Shown here piece after piece: positions 48,893 through 58,800 of a DNA stretch of 64,000 nt (within the stretch, counting starts at the first letter, position 1; every line of letters starts with the position of its first letter). The stretch comes from Cyanomargarita calcarea GSE-NOS-MK-12-04C. GTDB taxonomy: Bacteria > Cyanobacteriota > Cyanobacteriia > Cyanobacteriales > Nostocaceae. The notes beneath the pieces were generated by a model. The model had not been told where the DNA came from and did not search any database. It was given only the letters and a program-made list of their open reading frames with translations. Position numbers and translations under genes: made by a program. The stretch lies in NCBI GenBank assembly GCA_019359595.1, contig JAHHGZ010000044.1, positions 1 through 64,000 on the forward strand, written 5' to 3'.

Positions 48893-49123
48893 TTGTTGTT
48901 TACCTTCCGTGTTAAAAGTGAAAGTAGTGCCGAATAAATGACCGTGATTAATGGAGATAACTAATAGACATCCTGGGAAATATGTGATTGACTCTTATGT
49001 TGCTTACGTAAATAAGTTGTTCCACAAATAAACATTGCATGGGATTGGGCGGGCTAGAAGCCCACCCACAATAGTTACATGAATTTTAAGTATGCAAACT
49101 AGATGTGGTTGTCATTGCGATCG

Positions 49124-49645
49124 CTAAGATTTTTGTGCCGAACTTGCATCGTCTTTAGTTCCTCTTAATCCATAGAGGACAATGAAACAGCTTAATAGAA
49201 TAAACAAGCTTATGCCTTTGATAGCGACTTCCACGCTAGTCTCCAGCCAAGGAATACCTTCAGGTAATCCCATCGCAGTCACAACAAAAACTCTAGTTAA
49301 GCCAAATGCTGCACCCAAAAACTCACCAATCATCCCAACATAAGCGCTGACTACAATCATCCAAAAATTTATTCTCCCAAGCAAAAGTGATAACTTGAGT
49401 TGGGGATAGGAAAGACCGATAACAGCTAAGAATACTCCTTGCGTAATTCCTAGCAAATGGGTCGCAAGCCCTGCACGTGGGTTCGCATATAAGGGTATGA
49501 AAAAAGCGACAATAAATCCTAAAGTACACAAGAAAATACCGTGCCAGAGTAGGCTGCGTTTAAAAGCCTCACTCTGAGTGCTATTCATCACAGAAGATGG
49601 TTGTTCTAACAAATTAGATTGTAAAGGTTTTTCCAGCGTACTCAT
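49124..49645 (-). CDS. Hydroxylaminobenzene-mutase-like membrane protein
   Basis: 173 residues. After a polar N-terminus (about 30 residues) come four hydrophobic helices. The pattern SLLWHGIFLCTLGFIVAFFIP, NPRAGLATHLLGITQGVFLAVIG and ...ISLFILLSCFIVLYGLRG is that of the HAB mutase family, which rearranges hydroxylaminobenzene to 2-aminophenol. The conserved NPR.GL..H segment is present. Its role in a cyanobacterium is unknown; in this context it could act on an aromatic hydroxylamine intermediate. Confidence 0.7.
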   Translation of the reverse strand: MSTLEKPLQSNLLEQPSSVMNSTQSEAFKRSLLWHGIFLCTLGFIVAFFIPLYANPRAGLATHLLGITQGVFLAVIGLSYPQLKLSLLLGRINFWMIVVSAYVGMIGEFLGAAFGLTRVFVVTAMGLPEGIPWLETSVEVAIKGISLFILLSCFIVLYGLRGTKDDASSAQKS

Positions 49646-49925
49646 TTTTTATTCTCCGTTGATGTGAATTCAAAAGCTATCAAGGTCTTTGATTACGCTA
49701 CTTCTAATTTCAAAATATCAGAAGTTATGCAAAATGGGATATGGCTATTTTGCGATCGCCCGACTAAATTACAAATTAAATAAATATGCAACCGTGTAAA
49801 GGCATTTTGTTAACTCTTTTATGAGTTCTTTTTGTCACCGAGTAATAGCGATGCGGGTTGGCGAGGCTTTCCCCCCCTGCCCCCCAATTCTGGGGGAGAA
49901 GGAGGGTCAGATCCCCGACTGTAGA
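49646..49925. other. Spacer between the tandem repeat and the HAB-like gene
   Basis: AT-rich start, then CCCCCCTGCCCCCCAATTCTGGGGG (about 49870-49897) and a half GATCCCCGACT hairpin (49910-49920). These are remnants of two repeat families seen elsewhere. Confidence 0.5.
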
Positions 49926-49928
49926 GTT

Positions 49929-50156
49929 TTATGCTGGGGGACCGCCTAATTTTTGTCCGGTTTGGGGTCCAACGACGCCATCGACTGTTAAGTTGTTGTC
50001 TTTTTGAAATGCTTTGACTGCATTTTCGGTGTGTTCGTCAAAAACACCGTCAATTCCGTTTGGCCCGAGTTGATATCCTTTGGCAGATAAATCGCGTTGT
50101 AGACGTTCGACATCTGGACTGGTGATACCACGAGTTAAGGTTGGAGGCATTCCCAT
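49929..50156 (-). CDS. Small peptidoglycan-binding domain protein, tandem copy 1
   Basis: 75 residues, essentially one PG_binding_1 domain: DVERLQRDLSAKGYQLGPNG, DGVFDEHTENAVKAFQKDN, TVDGVVGPQTGQKLG. The start at 50156 has GGAG 8 nt upstream; the in-frame extension to 50252 is from the MITE side of the repeat and has no site. No signal peptide, so the site of action is unclear; such single-domain proteins can bind wall or phage lysis enzymes. Identical to copies 2 and 3. Confidence 0.85.
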   Translation of the reverse strand: MGMPPTLTRGITSPDVERLQRDLSAKGYQLGPNGIDGVFDEHTENAVKAFQKDNNLTVDGVVGPQTGQKLGGPPA

Positions 50157-50369
50157 TGTTTTTTTCTCCTTTGTGAAAGTAGTTGAAGTTTGTTTTTTCC
50201 TTGGCGTACTTGGCGGTTTATCAATCAAGGTTTCTGGCCAGGACTTACGCAAGAAATATGGAATGATTAACCGCTCAGACGCGAAGTACGCGTTCGCCCT
50301 TGGCGTTGCCGAAGGCTAGGAAGGGATGGATAAGAGTTTGAGAGGGTTTTTGCGTAAGTTCTGATGGTT

Positions 50370-50597
50370 TTATGCTGGGGGACCGCCTAATTTTTGTCCG
50401 GTTTGGGGTCCAACGACGCCATCGACTGTTAAGTTGTTGTCTTTTTGAAATGCTTTGACTGCATTTTCGGTGTGTTCGTCAAAAACACCGTCAATTCCGT
50501 TTGGCCCGAGTTGATATCCTTTGGCAGATAAATCGCGTTGTAGACGTTCGACATCTGGACTGGTGATACCACGAGTTAAGGTTGGAGGCATTCCCAT
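50370..50597 (-). CDS. Small peptidoglycan-binding domain protein, tandem copy 2
   Basis: Identical in sequence to copy 1, 441 bp away, with the same GGAG site. Amplification may raise dosage, or may simply be a by-product of recombination between MITE copies. Confidence 0.85.
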   Translation of the reverse strand: MGMPPTLTRGITSPDVERLQRDLSAKGYQLGPNGIDGVFDEHTENAVKAFQKDNNLTVDGVVGPQTGQKLGGPPA

Positions 50598-50810
50598 TGT
50601 TTTTTTCTCCTTTGTGAAAGTAGTTGAAGTTTGTTTTTTCCTTGGCGTACTTGGCGGTTTATCAATCAAGGTTTCTGGCCAGGACTTACGCAAGAAATAT
50701 GGAATGATTAACCGCTCAGACGCGAAGTACGCGTTCGCCCTTGGCGTTGCCGAAGGCTAGGAAGGGATGGATAAGAGTTTGAGAGGGTTTTTGCGTAAGT
50801 TCTGATGGTT

Positions 50811-51038
50811 TTATGCTGGGGGACCGCCTAATTTTTGTCCGGTTTGGGGTCCAACGACGCCATCGACTGTTAAGTTGTTGTCTTTTTGAAATGCTTTGAC
50901 TGCATTTTCGGTGTGTTCGTCAAAAACACCGTCAATTCCGTTTGGCCCGAGTTGATATCCTTTGGCAGATAAATCGCGTTGTAGACGTTCGACATCTGGA
51001 CTGGTGATACCACGAGTTAAGGTTGGAGGCATTCCCAT
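50811..51038 (-). CDS. Small peptidoglycan-binding domain protein, tandem copy 3
   Basis: Identical to copies 1 and 2. After it the repeat breaks off at 51071 and a degenerate MITE (51098-51190) follows, which fits recombination at the MITE as the source of the array. Confidence 0.85.
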   Translation of the reverse strand: MGMPPTLTRGITSPDVERLQRDLSAKGYQLGPNGIDGVFDEHTENAVKAFQKDNNLTVDGVVGPQTGQKLGGPPA

Positions 51039-51192
51039 TGTTTTTTTCTCCTTTGTGAAAGTAGTTGAAGTATGAAGAATGAAAGTTTTATTCTCAGGAT
51101 TTAGGCAAAAACTCTCTTAAACTCTTATTTCTAGCCTTCGGCAACGCGAAGTACGCGAAGTAAAGATAGTTTCAGAGAGTTTTTGTTGTTAG

Positions 51193-51423
51193 TTATCTCA
51201 AAGCCGCATCGATATGGCTTCCGGTTAGGTGCCCAACGGTTCCATCCACGGTTAGGTTGTGGTCTTGTTGGTATTTTTTAACGGCATTTTCGGTATGGTT
51301 GTCGAAAATACCATTGACTCCACTCGGTCCAATTTCATATCCCAAGCGGGATAAGTTGCGTTGGAGGAGTTCTACATCTGCATGTGTAACACCGAGGCAT
51401 AATGTGGGGCGTGCTTCTCTCAT
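51193..51423 (-). CDS. Divergent fourth peptidoglycan-binding domain protein
   Basis: 76 residues with the same layout as the tandem copies (DVELLQRNLSRLGYEIGPSG, GIFDNHTENAVKKYQQDHN, TVDGTVG), but with many substitutions. AAGGAG lies 7 nt before the ATG. It is the older member of the family and probably the parent of the amplified gene. Confidence 0.82.
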   Translation of the reverse strand: MREARPTLCLGVTHADVELLQRNLSRLGYEIGPSGVNGIFDNHTENAVKKYQQDHNLTVDGTVGHLTGSHIDAALR

Positions 51424-51567
51424 GATTTATTCTCCTTTTGGCTGATATTACTTACTAGGGGTGGACGTTTGAAGATTATGCAAGCTATCCAAATAAATTT
51501 TGGATTTTAGATTTTTAACCGCAGTAGGCGCTGATATTTATCCGCGTTTATCTGCGTGTATCTGCGG

Positions 51568-52962
51568 TTATATTTTTGATGTGCTTAATTTTTTAAGCAC
51601 CATTTTGATACCGTCTTTTGGTTGTAGGGTTATCGTTGGCTGGGGGATAATTGTCTGACCTGGAACCAGGGTTAATTCAAATTTTTGGGCGATCGCTGCG
51701 AGTAATAAAACCACTTCCATCAGCGCAAAGCTTCTACCAATGCAAATGCGTGGACCATCTCCAAATGGTACGTAAACACCGCGTGGAAGCTGTTTCTCTA
51801 AGTCACCAGCCCAGCGATCTGGATTAAATACCTCTGGCTGTTCCCAAAAGCGGGGGTCGCGTTGCATGACCCACTGGCTGCCAATGATTGTACAGCCGGC
51901 AGGCACGTGATAGCCGCCAATTTCACAGTCGGCACTGGTTTCACTGAACATATTCCATACCACTGGGTAAAGCCGCATTGACTCTTTTATTACCAGGTTG
52001 GTGTAACGCAAAGAAGGAAGATCGGCAATTGTGGGAGAGCGATCGCCTAATACTTCTTTGAGTTCTTGTTTTAACTTGGCTAACACTTCCGGGTTTTCAG
52101 ATAAAAGCATCCATGCCCAAGTTAAGGTGTTGGCAGAGGTTTCATGTCCAGCAAAAATCAGGGTAGCGATTTCATCTCGCAGTTGCTTATCGCTCATCCG
52201 ACTACCATCGTCTTCATCCTGGGCTTGCATCATCATCGATAGCAAATCACCTGGATTTTCACCGCTTGTCCGTCGTTGCTGAATAATTGCGTAAATATGT
52301 TTGTCCATCTGCCGCATAGCGCTTTTGTAACGGAGATTCAACGGGCTGGGAAATCGATCGGACAAATATGGAATTAGCGCTTTCCGGGCAACCATTAACC
52401 AGTCTGCTGCAACACTCATTGCATGAGTCACAGATTGTGCTTGTTCTTCTGTCACATCACTGCTAAACAGAATTTTCATCACAATATTGAAGGTGAGACG
52501 CATCATCTCACCCTGAATTTCTCTCGTCTCCCCATCTTTCCAGGAGGCAAGCATTTGTTCGGTATAGTCAACCATCACTTCACCATAAGTCGCAATCCGC
52601 TTTTGGTGAAATACTGGTTGAGCTAAACGTCGCTGCCGAAACCAAGTCTCTCCTTCACTGGTTAATAGTCCTTGTCCTAATAGATCGTGAAGTCTTTTTA
52701 GTAACTGGGGCTTGACAAAAAGCTCTCTGTCTTTGAGGAATCTTTCCACATATGCAGGATTGGTGACAAAAACCGCTGGATTGTTGGCAAAACGTAGGGG
52801 AATAATCTCACCATATTCTCGCGCACATTTGGTCAAGAATCCCAATGGATCGCGACCAAAATCAGCTGCATGTCCCGCAATAAAACTTCCTTTGGGGTGA
52901 GGGAGTGAGGAAAGATTTTGAAGCTTTTGAGTTGGGATATTAGATGGCTTTGTATCTAACAT
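51568..52962 (-). CDS. Cytochrome P450 of the VioB-like cluster, paralogue of the P450 at 11.9 kb
   Basis: 464 residues from the ATG at 52962. A longer frame to 53082 would overlap the VOC gene by 56 bp and lacks the family look. I-helix AGHETSANTL, K-helix ESMR, heme loop FGDGPRICIG with axial C407. The N-terminal half matches the P450 at 11882-13249 (LGQGLLTSEG then QP.FH), so one probably arose by duplication. It is 64 bp downstream of the VOC gene, same strand. Oxidation of the cluster product is inferred. Confidence 0.94.
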   Translation of the reverse strand: MLDTKPSNIPTQKLQNLSSLPHPKGSFIAGHAADFGRDPLGFLTKCAREYGEIIPLRFANNPAVFVTNPAYVERFLKDRELFVKPQLLKRLHDLLGQGLLTSEGETWFRQRRLAQPVFHQKRIATYGEVMVDYTEQMLASWKDGETREIQGEMMRLTFNIVMKILFSSDVTEEQAQSVTHAMSVAADWLMVARKALIPYLSDRFPSPLNLRYKSAMRQMDKHIYAIIQQRRTSGENPGDLLSMMMQAQDEDDGSRMSDKQLRDEIATLIFAGHETSANTLTWAWMLLSENPEVLAKLKQELKEVLGDRSPTIADLPSLRYTNLVIKESMRLYPVVWNMFSETSADCEIGGYHVPAGCTIIGSQWVMQRDPRFWEQPEVFNPDRWAGDLEKQLPRGVYVPFGDGPRICIGRSFALMEVVLLLAAIAQKFELTLVPGQTIIPQPTITLQPKDGIKMVLKKLSTSKI

Positions 52963-53026
52963 AATTTGTTGTGCTAATTCAATAAGTTTTCCACACGATA
53001 GATATTTCGTTCGGTGGTGGGAGATG

Positions 53027-53398
53027 TTACTCTTGGCAATCAATGCTAAATGGGTTACCTTCTGGATCGACTCCTTCGGCAATTCTCAAACGAGGTGATG
53101 GAGAACGAATTTGGCTTAGTTTGACGCCACTTTCAGTCAGTGTCTGGTATGCAGTTTCAATATCGTTGACGTGAAATGCCAGCTTGGGTCTATCTTTGCC
53201 CTGTTCCGGCTCCATATTGCCATGCAAAACCAAGGTGCATTCACCTGTCGCAAACTCCACCCACTGTTTGTCACTGCGTCCTTCTACACTCTGCCGGGAT
53301 TTGACGGTCAAACCTAATTTATCCCGGTAAAAATTTGTCTGTGTATCTATGTCTCGCACATAGAGGATGGTCTTTGTCAAACCTTGGATAACACTCAT
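53027..53398 (-). CDS. VOC-family (glyoxalase-like) protein
   Basis: 123 residues with the paired beta-alpha-beta-beta-beta units of the vicinal oxygen chelate fold: KTILYVRDIDTQTNFYRDKLGL, WVEFATGECTLVLHG, LAFHVNDIETAYQTL and DPEGNPFSIDC. Members include glyoxalases, dioxygenases and antibiotic-binding proteins; the metal-ligand set is not certain here. It lies between two P450 genes of the cluster (64 bp and 159 bp gaps) and may convert or bind the product, or protect the host. Confidence 0.87.
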   Translation of the reverse strand: MSVIQGLTKTILYVRDIDTQTNFYRDKLGLTVKSRQSVEGRSDKQWVEFATGECTLVLHGNMEPEQGKDRPKLAFHVNDIETAYQTLTESGVKLSQIRSPSPRLRIAEGVDPEGNPFSIDCQE

Positions 53399-53557
53399 CT
53401 TATTTACACCTTGCTTTTTTTAAAATATTTCATGGAAAGGAATTGGGTATGGGGCATGAAAAAAGATATTCTTTGTCATTGCCCTCAAAAGACCTAACCC
53501 GCTACCCCCCTTCCAATCAAACCTCTCTTTTAAGAGGAGAGAGGTTTGGAGAGAGGT

Positions 53558-54802
53558 CTAACCTGGTTTTCTAAAGCCAACCTGTAATTGGTTCGGCCCA
53601 TGAAAGATAATGTTGTTTGCCCAGTCGATGTTTTCGTTGACTAAGTGCAGGTCAGGCAAACGGTTGAGCAAGACATTTAAGGAAATTTGACCTTCGGCAC
53701 GGGCTAAGGCAGTGCCAAGACAGTAGTGAATACCACCACCAAAGCCGGCGCTTTTGGTATCTTCCCGCTGAATATCAAACACTTCTGGGTTTTTGAAACG
53801 AGCGGGATCGCGGTTTGCAGAACCCAACATGATGCCTACGCTGTCCCCACGCTTAATTTGCTGACCGCCAATTTCAACATCTGCATATGCCCAGCGAGTC
53901 ACCATTTGAATCGGGGTATCGTAACGGATCATCTCTTCAATCGCATTGGGCATATATTCGGGATGCGATCGCAATAATTTGTACGATTCTGGATTTTGCA
54001 GTAATGCTATTGTTCCTTTGGCTATCAGGTTAACTGTGGTTTCGTGTCCTGCTGTCAGCAAGTGGGTGCAAGTCGCAACAATTTCTTCATCGCTTAATTT
54101 ATCACCTTCATCCGCAGCCTTGACTAAGTTGGAAATCAAATCTTCCCGTGGATTCGCACGGCGATCGCTAATAATCGGCTTAAAGTAGTTGATAAAATCT
54201 TGGCTTGCCTTTTCTGCATTCTCGTAAATATTTGGTGGTGGTTTCAAACGAGATGCGCTGGCATTTTGCAAAGCTAATGCCCATTTCCGAAACAAGGTAT
54301 GGTCGTTTGGATCTGCACCCAACATGGTGGCAATCACCATAATTGGCAGTGGGAATGCATATTCTTCCACTAAATCCATCTCTCCACGGGCATGGACTTT
54401 ATCCAACAACATATCTGCAATTTGGTAGACTGCAGGACGTAAGTTTTCCACAACCTTCGCAGTAAATGCCTTGCTCACCAAGGATTTTAGTCTGGTGTGG
54501 TCGGGTGGTTCACGGAAGACGATCCACTTGCTGACCATCGTTAAGAAGGTGTTATAAGCAGATGGTACGGGTGTTGTTTCCACATCCTCACGTTTGATAT
54601 GTTCCCGACCAAATTGCCGGTCTTCCATCACTTTCATCACATCTTCATAGCGGAAGACGTACCAAGCACCAGATAAATTTGGATTTGAGGAAACTCCCCA
54701 ATGTACCGGGTCTTGTTCTCTGTAGCGACGGTAATATGTGTAAGGGTCTGAGGTGACTTTAGCTAAAAATGGGTTTAATCTTTCAATGGTTGAAGTAGAC
54801 AT
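53558..54802 (-). CDS. Cytochrome P450 of the actinobacterial-like soluble type
   Basis: 414 residues. I-helix TAGHETTVNL, K-helix EEMIRYDTP, heme loop FGGGIHYCLG with axial C361. The compact length and EEMIRYDTP resemble CYP107-like biosynthetic P450s rather than the longer cyanobacterial ones. It requires separate ferredoxin and reductase, none encoded nearby. Directly downstream of the GST gene (288-bp gap with a MITE-like repeat). Confidence 0.94.
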   Translation of the reverse strand: MSTSTIERLNPFLAKVTSDPYTYYRRYREQDPVHWGVSSNPNLSGAWYVFRYEDVMKVMEDRQFGREHIKREDVETTPVPSAYNTFLTMVSKWIVFREPPDHTRLKSLVSKAFTAKVVENLRPAVYQIADMLLDKVHARGEMDLVEEYAFPLPIMVIATMLGADPNDHTLFRKWALALQNASASRLKPPPNIYENAEKASQDFINYFKPIISDRRANPREDLISNLVKAADEGDKLSDEEIVATCTHLLTAGHETTVNLIAKGTIALLQNPESYKLLRSHPEYMPNAIEEMIRYDTPIQMVTRWAYADVEIGGQQIKRGDSVGIMLGSANRDPARFKNPEVFDIQREDTKSAGFGGGIHYCLGTALARAEGQISLNVLLNRLPDLHLVNENIDWANNIIFHGPNQLQVGFRKPG

Positions 54803-54869
54803 TTTTACCTCTTTTGTTAATTTGTTGACTGTTGGCTGTTTTTATATCTTCTTCCCCCTCTTCCTTCGT

Positions 54870-55045
54870 GTCCTACCCTGCGGGAGCGCTCCGCTTACGT
54901 GTCTAAGCCGAGACGGCTGGCTTTGCCTACGTGGTTAATTACAGCGATTTTCGGGTAAATGAACTCTCTTTGAACTCCTAACTTTCTTCTCGTCAGAAGA
55001 ATACTTATTTAATTAACCACGAAGGGACGAAGAGACGAAGGAAGA
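54870..55045. repeat. MITE-like element with CTTCGTG/CACGAAG termini
   Basis: The left part reads CTTCGTGTCCTACCCTGCGG...GTGTCTAAGCCGAGACGGCT, the right part TTAACCACGAAGGGACGAAGAGACGAAGG. It is similar to 22655-22790, and both lie upstream of biosynthetic genes. Confidence 0.6.
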
Positions 55046-55090
55046 AGGGAAAGAAGATAGGTACTTTTACAGCACCAAAGGGAGTAACTC

Positions 55091-55786
55091 TTAATTCCTA
55101 ACTCCCACTTCTACATCCAAAGGTTGTAGTGCCAATGGATACTTTAGTTCAGACAGCATTTGTGTCATTTGCTCGCGCCCGTCGTTGAAAACTCTTTTTA
55201 CGGAAGGTCTTTTCTCCAAACGTCTGACATAATTTGTCAAGTTAGAAAAATGCTTATAGTTGTATACCATACGTAGATAGGCAAGGGTAGGAGCAGCAGC
55301 ACAGTCAGCTAAAGAAAACTCTTCACCCCCCAACCAAGTGCGATTTGCCAGTTTTTCATCAAGCATAGTCAGGGCTGTTTCTAATAATCTCTTGGCTTTA
55401 ATAACCTCTTTTTTCCCCTGTTCCTCTGACTGACGCTGGGTATCGGCAAACAGCGCTTCTCTTCCATTGTTGATGTACACATCAATCATCCGTTCCAGCA
55501 TCCGCACCTCTATAGCTTCTTCTGTATCAAGGGGAATTAGACGGGAGGATGTATTGTGAAATTTTTGATCCAGGTATTCAATGATGATGTTTGCCTCAAA
55601 TAAAACGTTTCCTTTTTCCGTAACCAGGGTGGGTACCTTGGTAAAAAAGTTGATTTGCATATACTCTTCACGGGCTTGGGGGTCAAAAAGATTTACAGAA
55701 ATTGGTGTAAAATTAGCTTCTTTTTCATATAGGGCAATCAGTACTCGTTGGGAATATGATGATGCGGGAGCGTAGTAAAGTTTCAT
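55091..55786 (-). CDS. Glutathione S-transferase-like protein
   Basis: 231 residues: an N-terminal thioredoxin-like domain (LYYAPASSYSQRVLIALYEKE, FTKVPTLV with cis-Pro, FEANIIIEYLD) and a helical C-terminal domain (LADCAAAPTLAYL). A Ser/Tyr-rich active-site loop (SSYS) suggests a Ser- or Tyr-type enzyme. It is 93 bp downstream of the VioB-like gene, so probably co-transcribed. It may conjugate or isomerise the pathway intermediate, or detoxify it. Confidence 0.9.
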   Translation of the reverse strand: MKLYYAPASSYSQRVLIALYEKEANFTPISVNLFDPQAREEYMQINFFTKVPTLVTEKGNVLFEANIIIEYLDQKFHNTSSRLIPLDTEEAIEVRMLERMIDVYINNGREALFADTQRQSEEQGKKEVIKAKRLLETALTMLDEKLANRTWLGGEEFSLADCAAAPTLAYLRMVYNYKHFSNLTNYVRRLEKRPSVKRVFNDGREQMTQMLSELKYPLALQPLDVEVGVRN

Positions 55787-55879
55787 GACTCAGTTACCAG
55801 TTATCGGGTGATATTTATCCATAGGGATAGAAGAAATGGATATATGCATTTCTTTTGTGATAACTGGTCGTTGAACAAT

Positions 55880-58800
55880 TTAATGAGTCAGAGACTGGGG
55901 ATTTTTCGCCAAATCTTCAAAGAATCGATAGTAGAAATCGAATAACTCGCAGACGCTATTGGGGATGACTTCGCACTCACGAGAACGCTGTCCCAATTTT
56001 TCAAACCGTCGAGCGATCGCATTCATGGCAATGGACGGTGTGGGAATATAAACGGGTGTCTCAATCTCAAAGGATGGGCCTGCGGTTTTCCCTCGTTTTC
56101 CTGAAGGCATACTCATCAACAATTCCCCTAGTGGACGCATCATTCCCGTCATTACGTCAATCCCAGCATTCATCAACTTTGAGCGTCGCAAGCTACTTGT
56201 GGGCATTAACCCAAAGTGCTGCACCATTAATTGTGTCATCAAAAAGTAACTTTCGTTAAATATCTCCATCACGGCACGGGTTTGGGGGACGGTGACAACA
56301 TTGGTGTTGTAATCTCGGTGATGCAGGGAGGGGTTACGCAATGACGGATAGGAAGGATTCCACGGCACTGAGTGTCCCGTCTCGGGGTCATTCATTTGTT
56401 GTTTGGCGAGGGCTTCTGCTAAATGGCAGTATTGTTTATAATGCGATCGCTCAAATTTTGGTGATTCTTTGTCACATCCTTCTCCCTGCTCAATAATCAA
56501 GTCGATGGCAAACAAAGCGCTTTTGAGGTCATCAACTTGAAATTGATAGTCTGGGTGAACCTTATTAAAATCATCGCGCAAAAATAGACGATGTTCGCCA
56601 CCAACTTGACCCTTCTTAACCATGAACAAATCTGGGATGGTTTGTAATCCGAGCCGAATTTGAGAGTAAAGTTCGCTCAAGGAACCATAACCATGCAGCT
56701 TGTCAACTGCCCGATCCCCAGATATCGGTTCATTGCTCAAATTTTCTTCCAAAAAGTCTGGCATCTCCAACCGCATGAAGCGCTGTATGGAAATAGCGTT
56801 TAATGGTTCCAGAGCAATGTCTACATCAATAGGGAAGCGTCCGTTGAGTTCTCTAAAGTTGGGAACTGCTGGATAAAAAGGTTCGCCAATTGCCATCAAT
56901 ATATTGTTAACCATCAAAAAATGAACCATTTCCTCACGGGAAACTTCCAGCAATACTCCCCGCATTCCGTAATTTCTGACTTCCTTACCATCCCCACTAG
57001 CTAATTGCAACTGTTCGGGAGTCCACAAACCCCGACGTACGTATTCTTGCCCAGTCACGTAGTTGGGGACAGAGTATCCTGCATAAACATATTGCAACAT
57101 CACGGCCACTTCCAATTCTGCGGCCTGTTTCAAAGCACTTACCAATTCCTCCCGAGTTTGGATGCTCTGCTGGGTTGGCTTTGGTTCGGGGATCGCTGGG
57201 GGAACATAACCGACCTGCTGCTGCTGAAGGAGGAATTTCCGTAACAGTTCTGTCTTTGGTTGGGACATATCTCTTGATGGGGGCATATAGTAGGTTTTAT
57301 ATCTATTCTTCGGATCGGACATCTGCCACATCAATCGGGCATAGGTTTCTACCTTGCATTGGTCACCCAGACTAAAGACATCCACTTTCATGAATGAGAA
57401 ACTCAATTCGTAGAAAGCTAGAACGTGTTTGTAAATCAGGTTAAAATCTACAGCCTCAGTCGGAATCGCATCTAAGTGCCAATCGTCACTCATCACTCGC
57501 ACGGCAAAAAAGCCAGCACTCGACCAAAAACCGAGTATATCGTCGTTGTCGTAGGCAATTTCCGCTTCGTCATATAAATTTTTGTCACAAATTAACTGTT
57601 CGCAAGCAGCAGATAGGAGTATCTTTGTCGCTCCCGAAGAAGCACCCCGTACAGTCACCCAGCCACGTCCTTCTGAGTTAGTCGAAATTACACATTTGGG
57701 GGTAAACTCTCCTTTTTCTTCTTGTTTACCTGGCTTGAAGTGGACAATTTCCATCTCCCAACTGTGAGGAAAATGGAAAGTCTTTCCTGCATTCGCTGCT
57801 TCCCTTTCAAACTCGTAGCGTAATTGGGGAAATGCTCTGGGGTTGTAGAACTGATGCAGGTAAACTTCCTCAACTGCTCCAGGTCGTCCCCTGACAAAAG
57901 ACCGTACCTCTACCTCAACTGCATGGTCTTCACCAGTTTTTTGGTTGGGAAATTCAACAAACAAACAAGCGTCATCTACCTGAAGATTGATTTCTTCCTC
58001 TTGTAGAATAATTTCGGATTGTCCATTAAGGGTTGCGACAATGCACAATCCCTGATTTTCTATTTGCTCGCTCAATAAAGAAAACTCTTCCGTTAGCGGA
58101 ACATCTATAATTCCGCTGGTAACTTGATGCGCTTCCTTTTGATATGCCTCCTTTGGTATCCGTGCAATCAACCGTTGACTGTCAGTTGTCCGCACTTCCA
58201 AATCACCGAGGTCGAGTTTGGAATTAATTGCATGAGTTGGGCTTGGACCCGGTTTCGCAGACCGTCCCACACAAGGCACTGCTGTTACCATATTCAAACT
58301 CACACCTTGGGGACTAACTTCTAGGGTGAGGTTAGAAAGGAAGCTCTTATTTCTGTGAGTCAGCAAACGTCCGTGAGGATAAGTAGCCAGTTCACCTTCA
58401 CACCATAATCCAATCGTTCCGTGGAGTGAATAGAAACTGGGTGAATCTGGTTGAACTGGAGCCGACATATTGCTGACACTAAATTGCATTACCAGTCCCA
58501 ACACATCATCACGCTTCATGGCTTCACGCAACATAGATACTGTTGGTGACTCGGCAACTTCTTCACCCCACAAGAAATCTTCAGAATTTTTGGCGATCGC
58601 AAACTGATAAACAGCCGCACGCTTAAACTCATTATTCAGACAATGTTCCGGCAAATCGCGGATATGGTTAAAATCTTGCCACCGAGCTAACTGCATACCA
58701 GAAATTGGCGCAGACAGCATATATGGGACTTCTTGAGAACTTCCCAAACGTCCGAAAGCCAACTGACCCAACATAATAGTATTAGTCCAGTTAGATGCTG

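Larger units (their letters stand above)
49926..51071. repeat. 441-bp direct tandem repeat (2.6 copies)
   Basis: Units at 49926-50366 and 50367-50807 plus a partial 264-bp copy at 50808-51071; they show no difference that I can see by reading. Each full unit contains one peptidoglycan-binding gene on the minus strand and one MITE-like element with GGACTTACGCAA / TTGCGTAAGTTC ends (50240-50362, 50681-50803). The identity points to very recent amplification. Confidence 0.95.
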
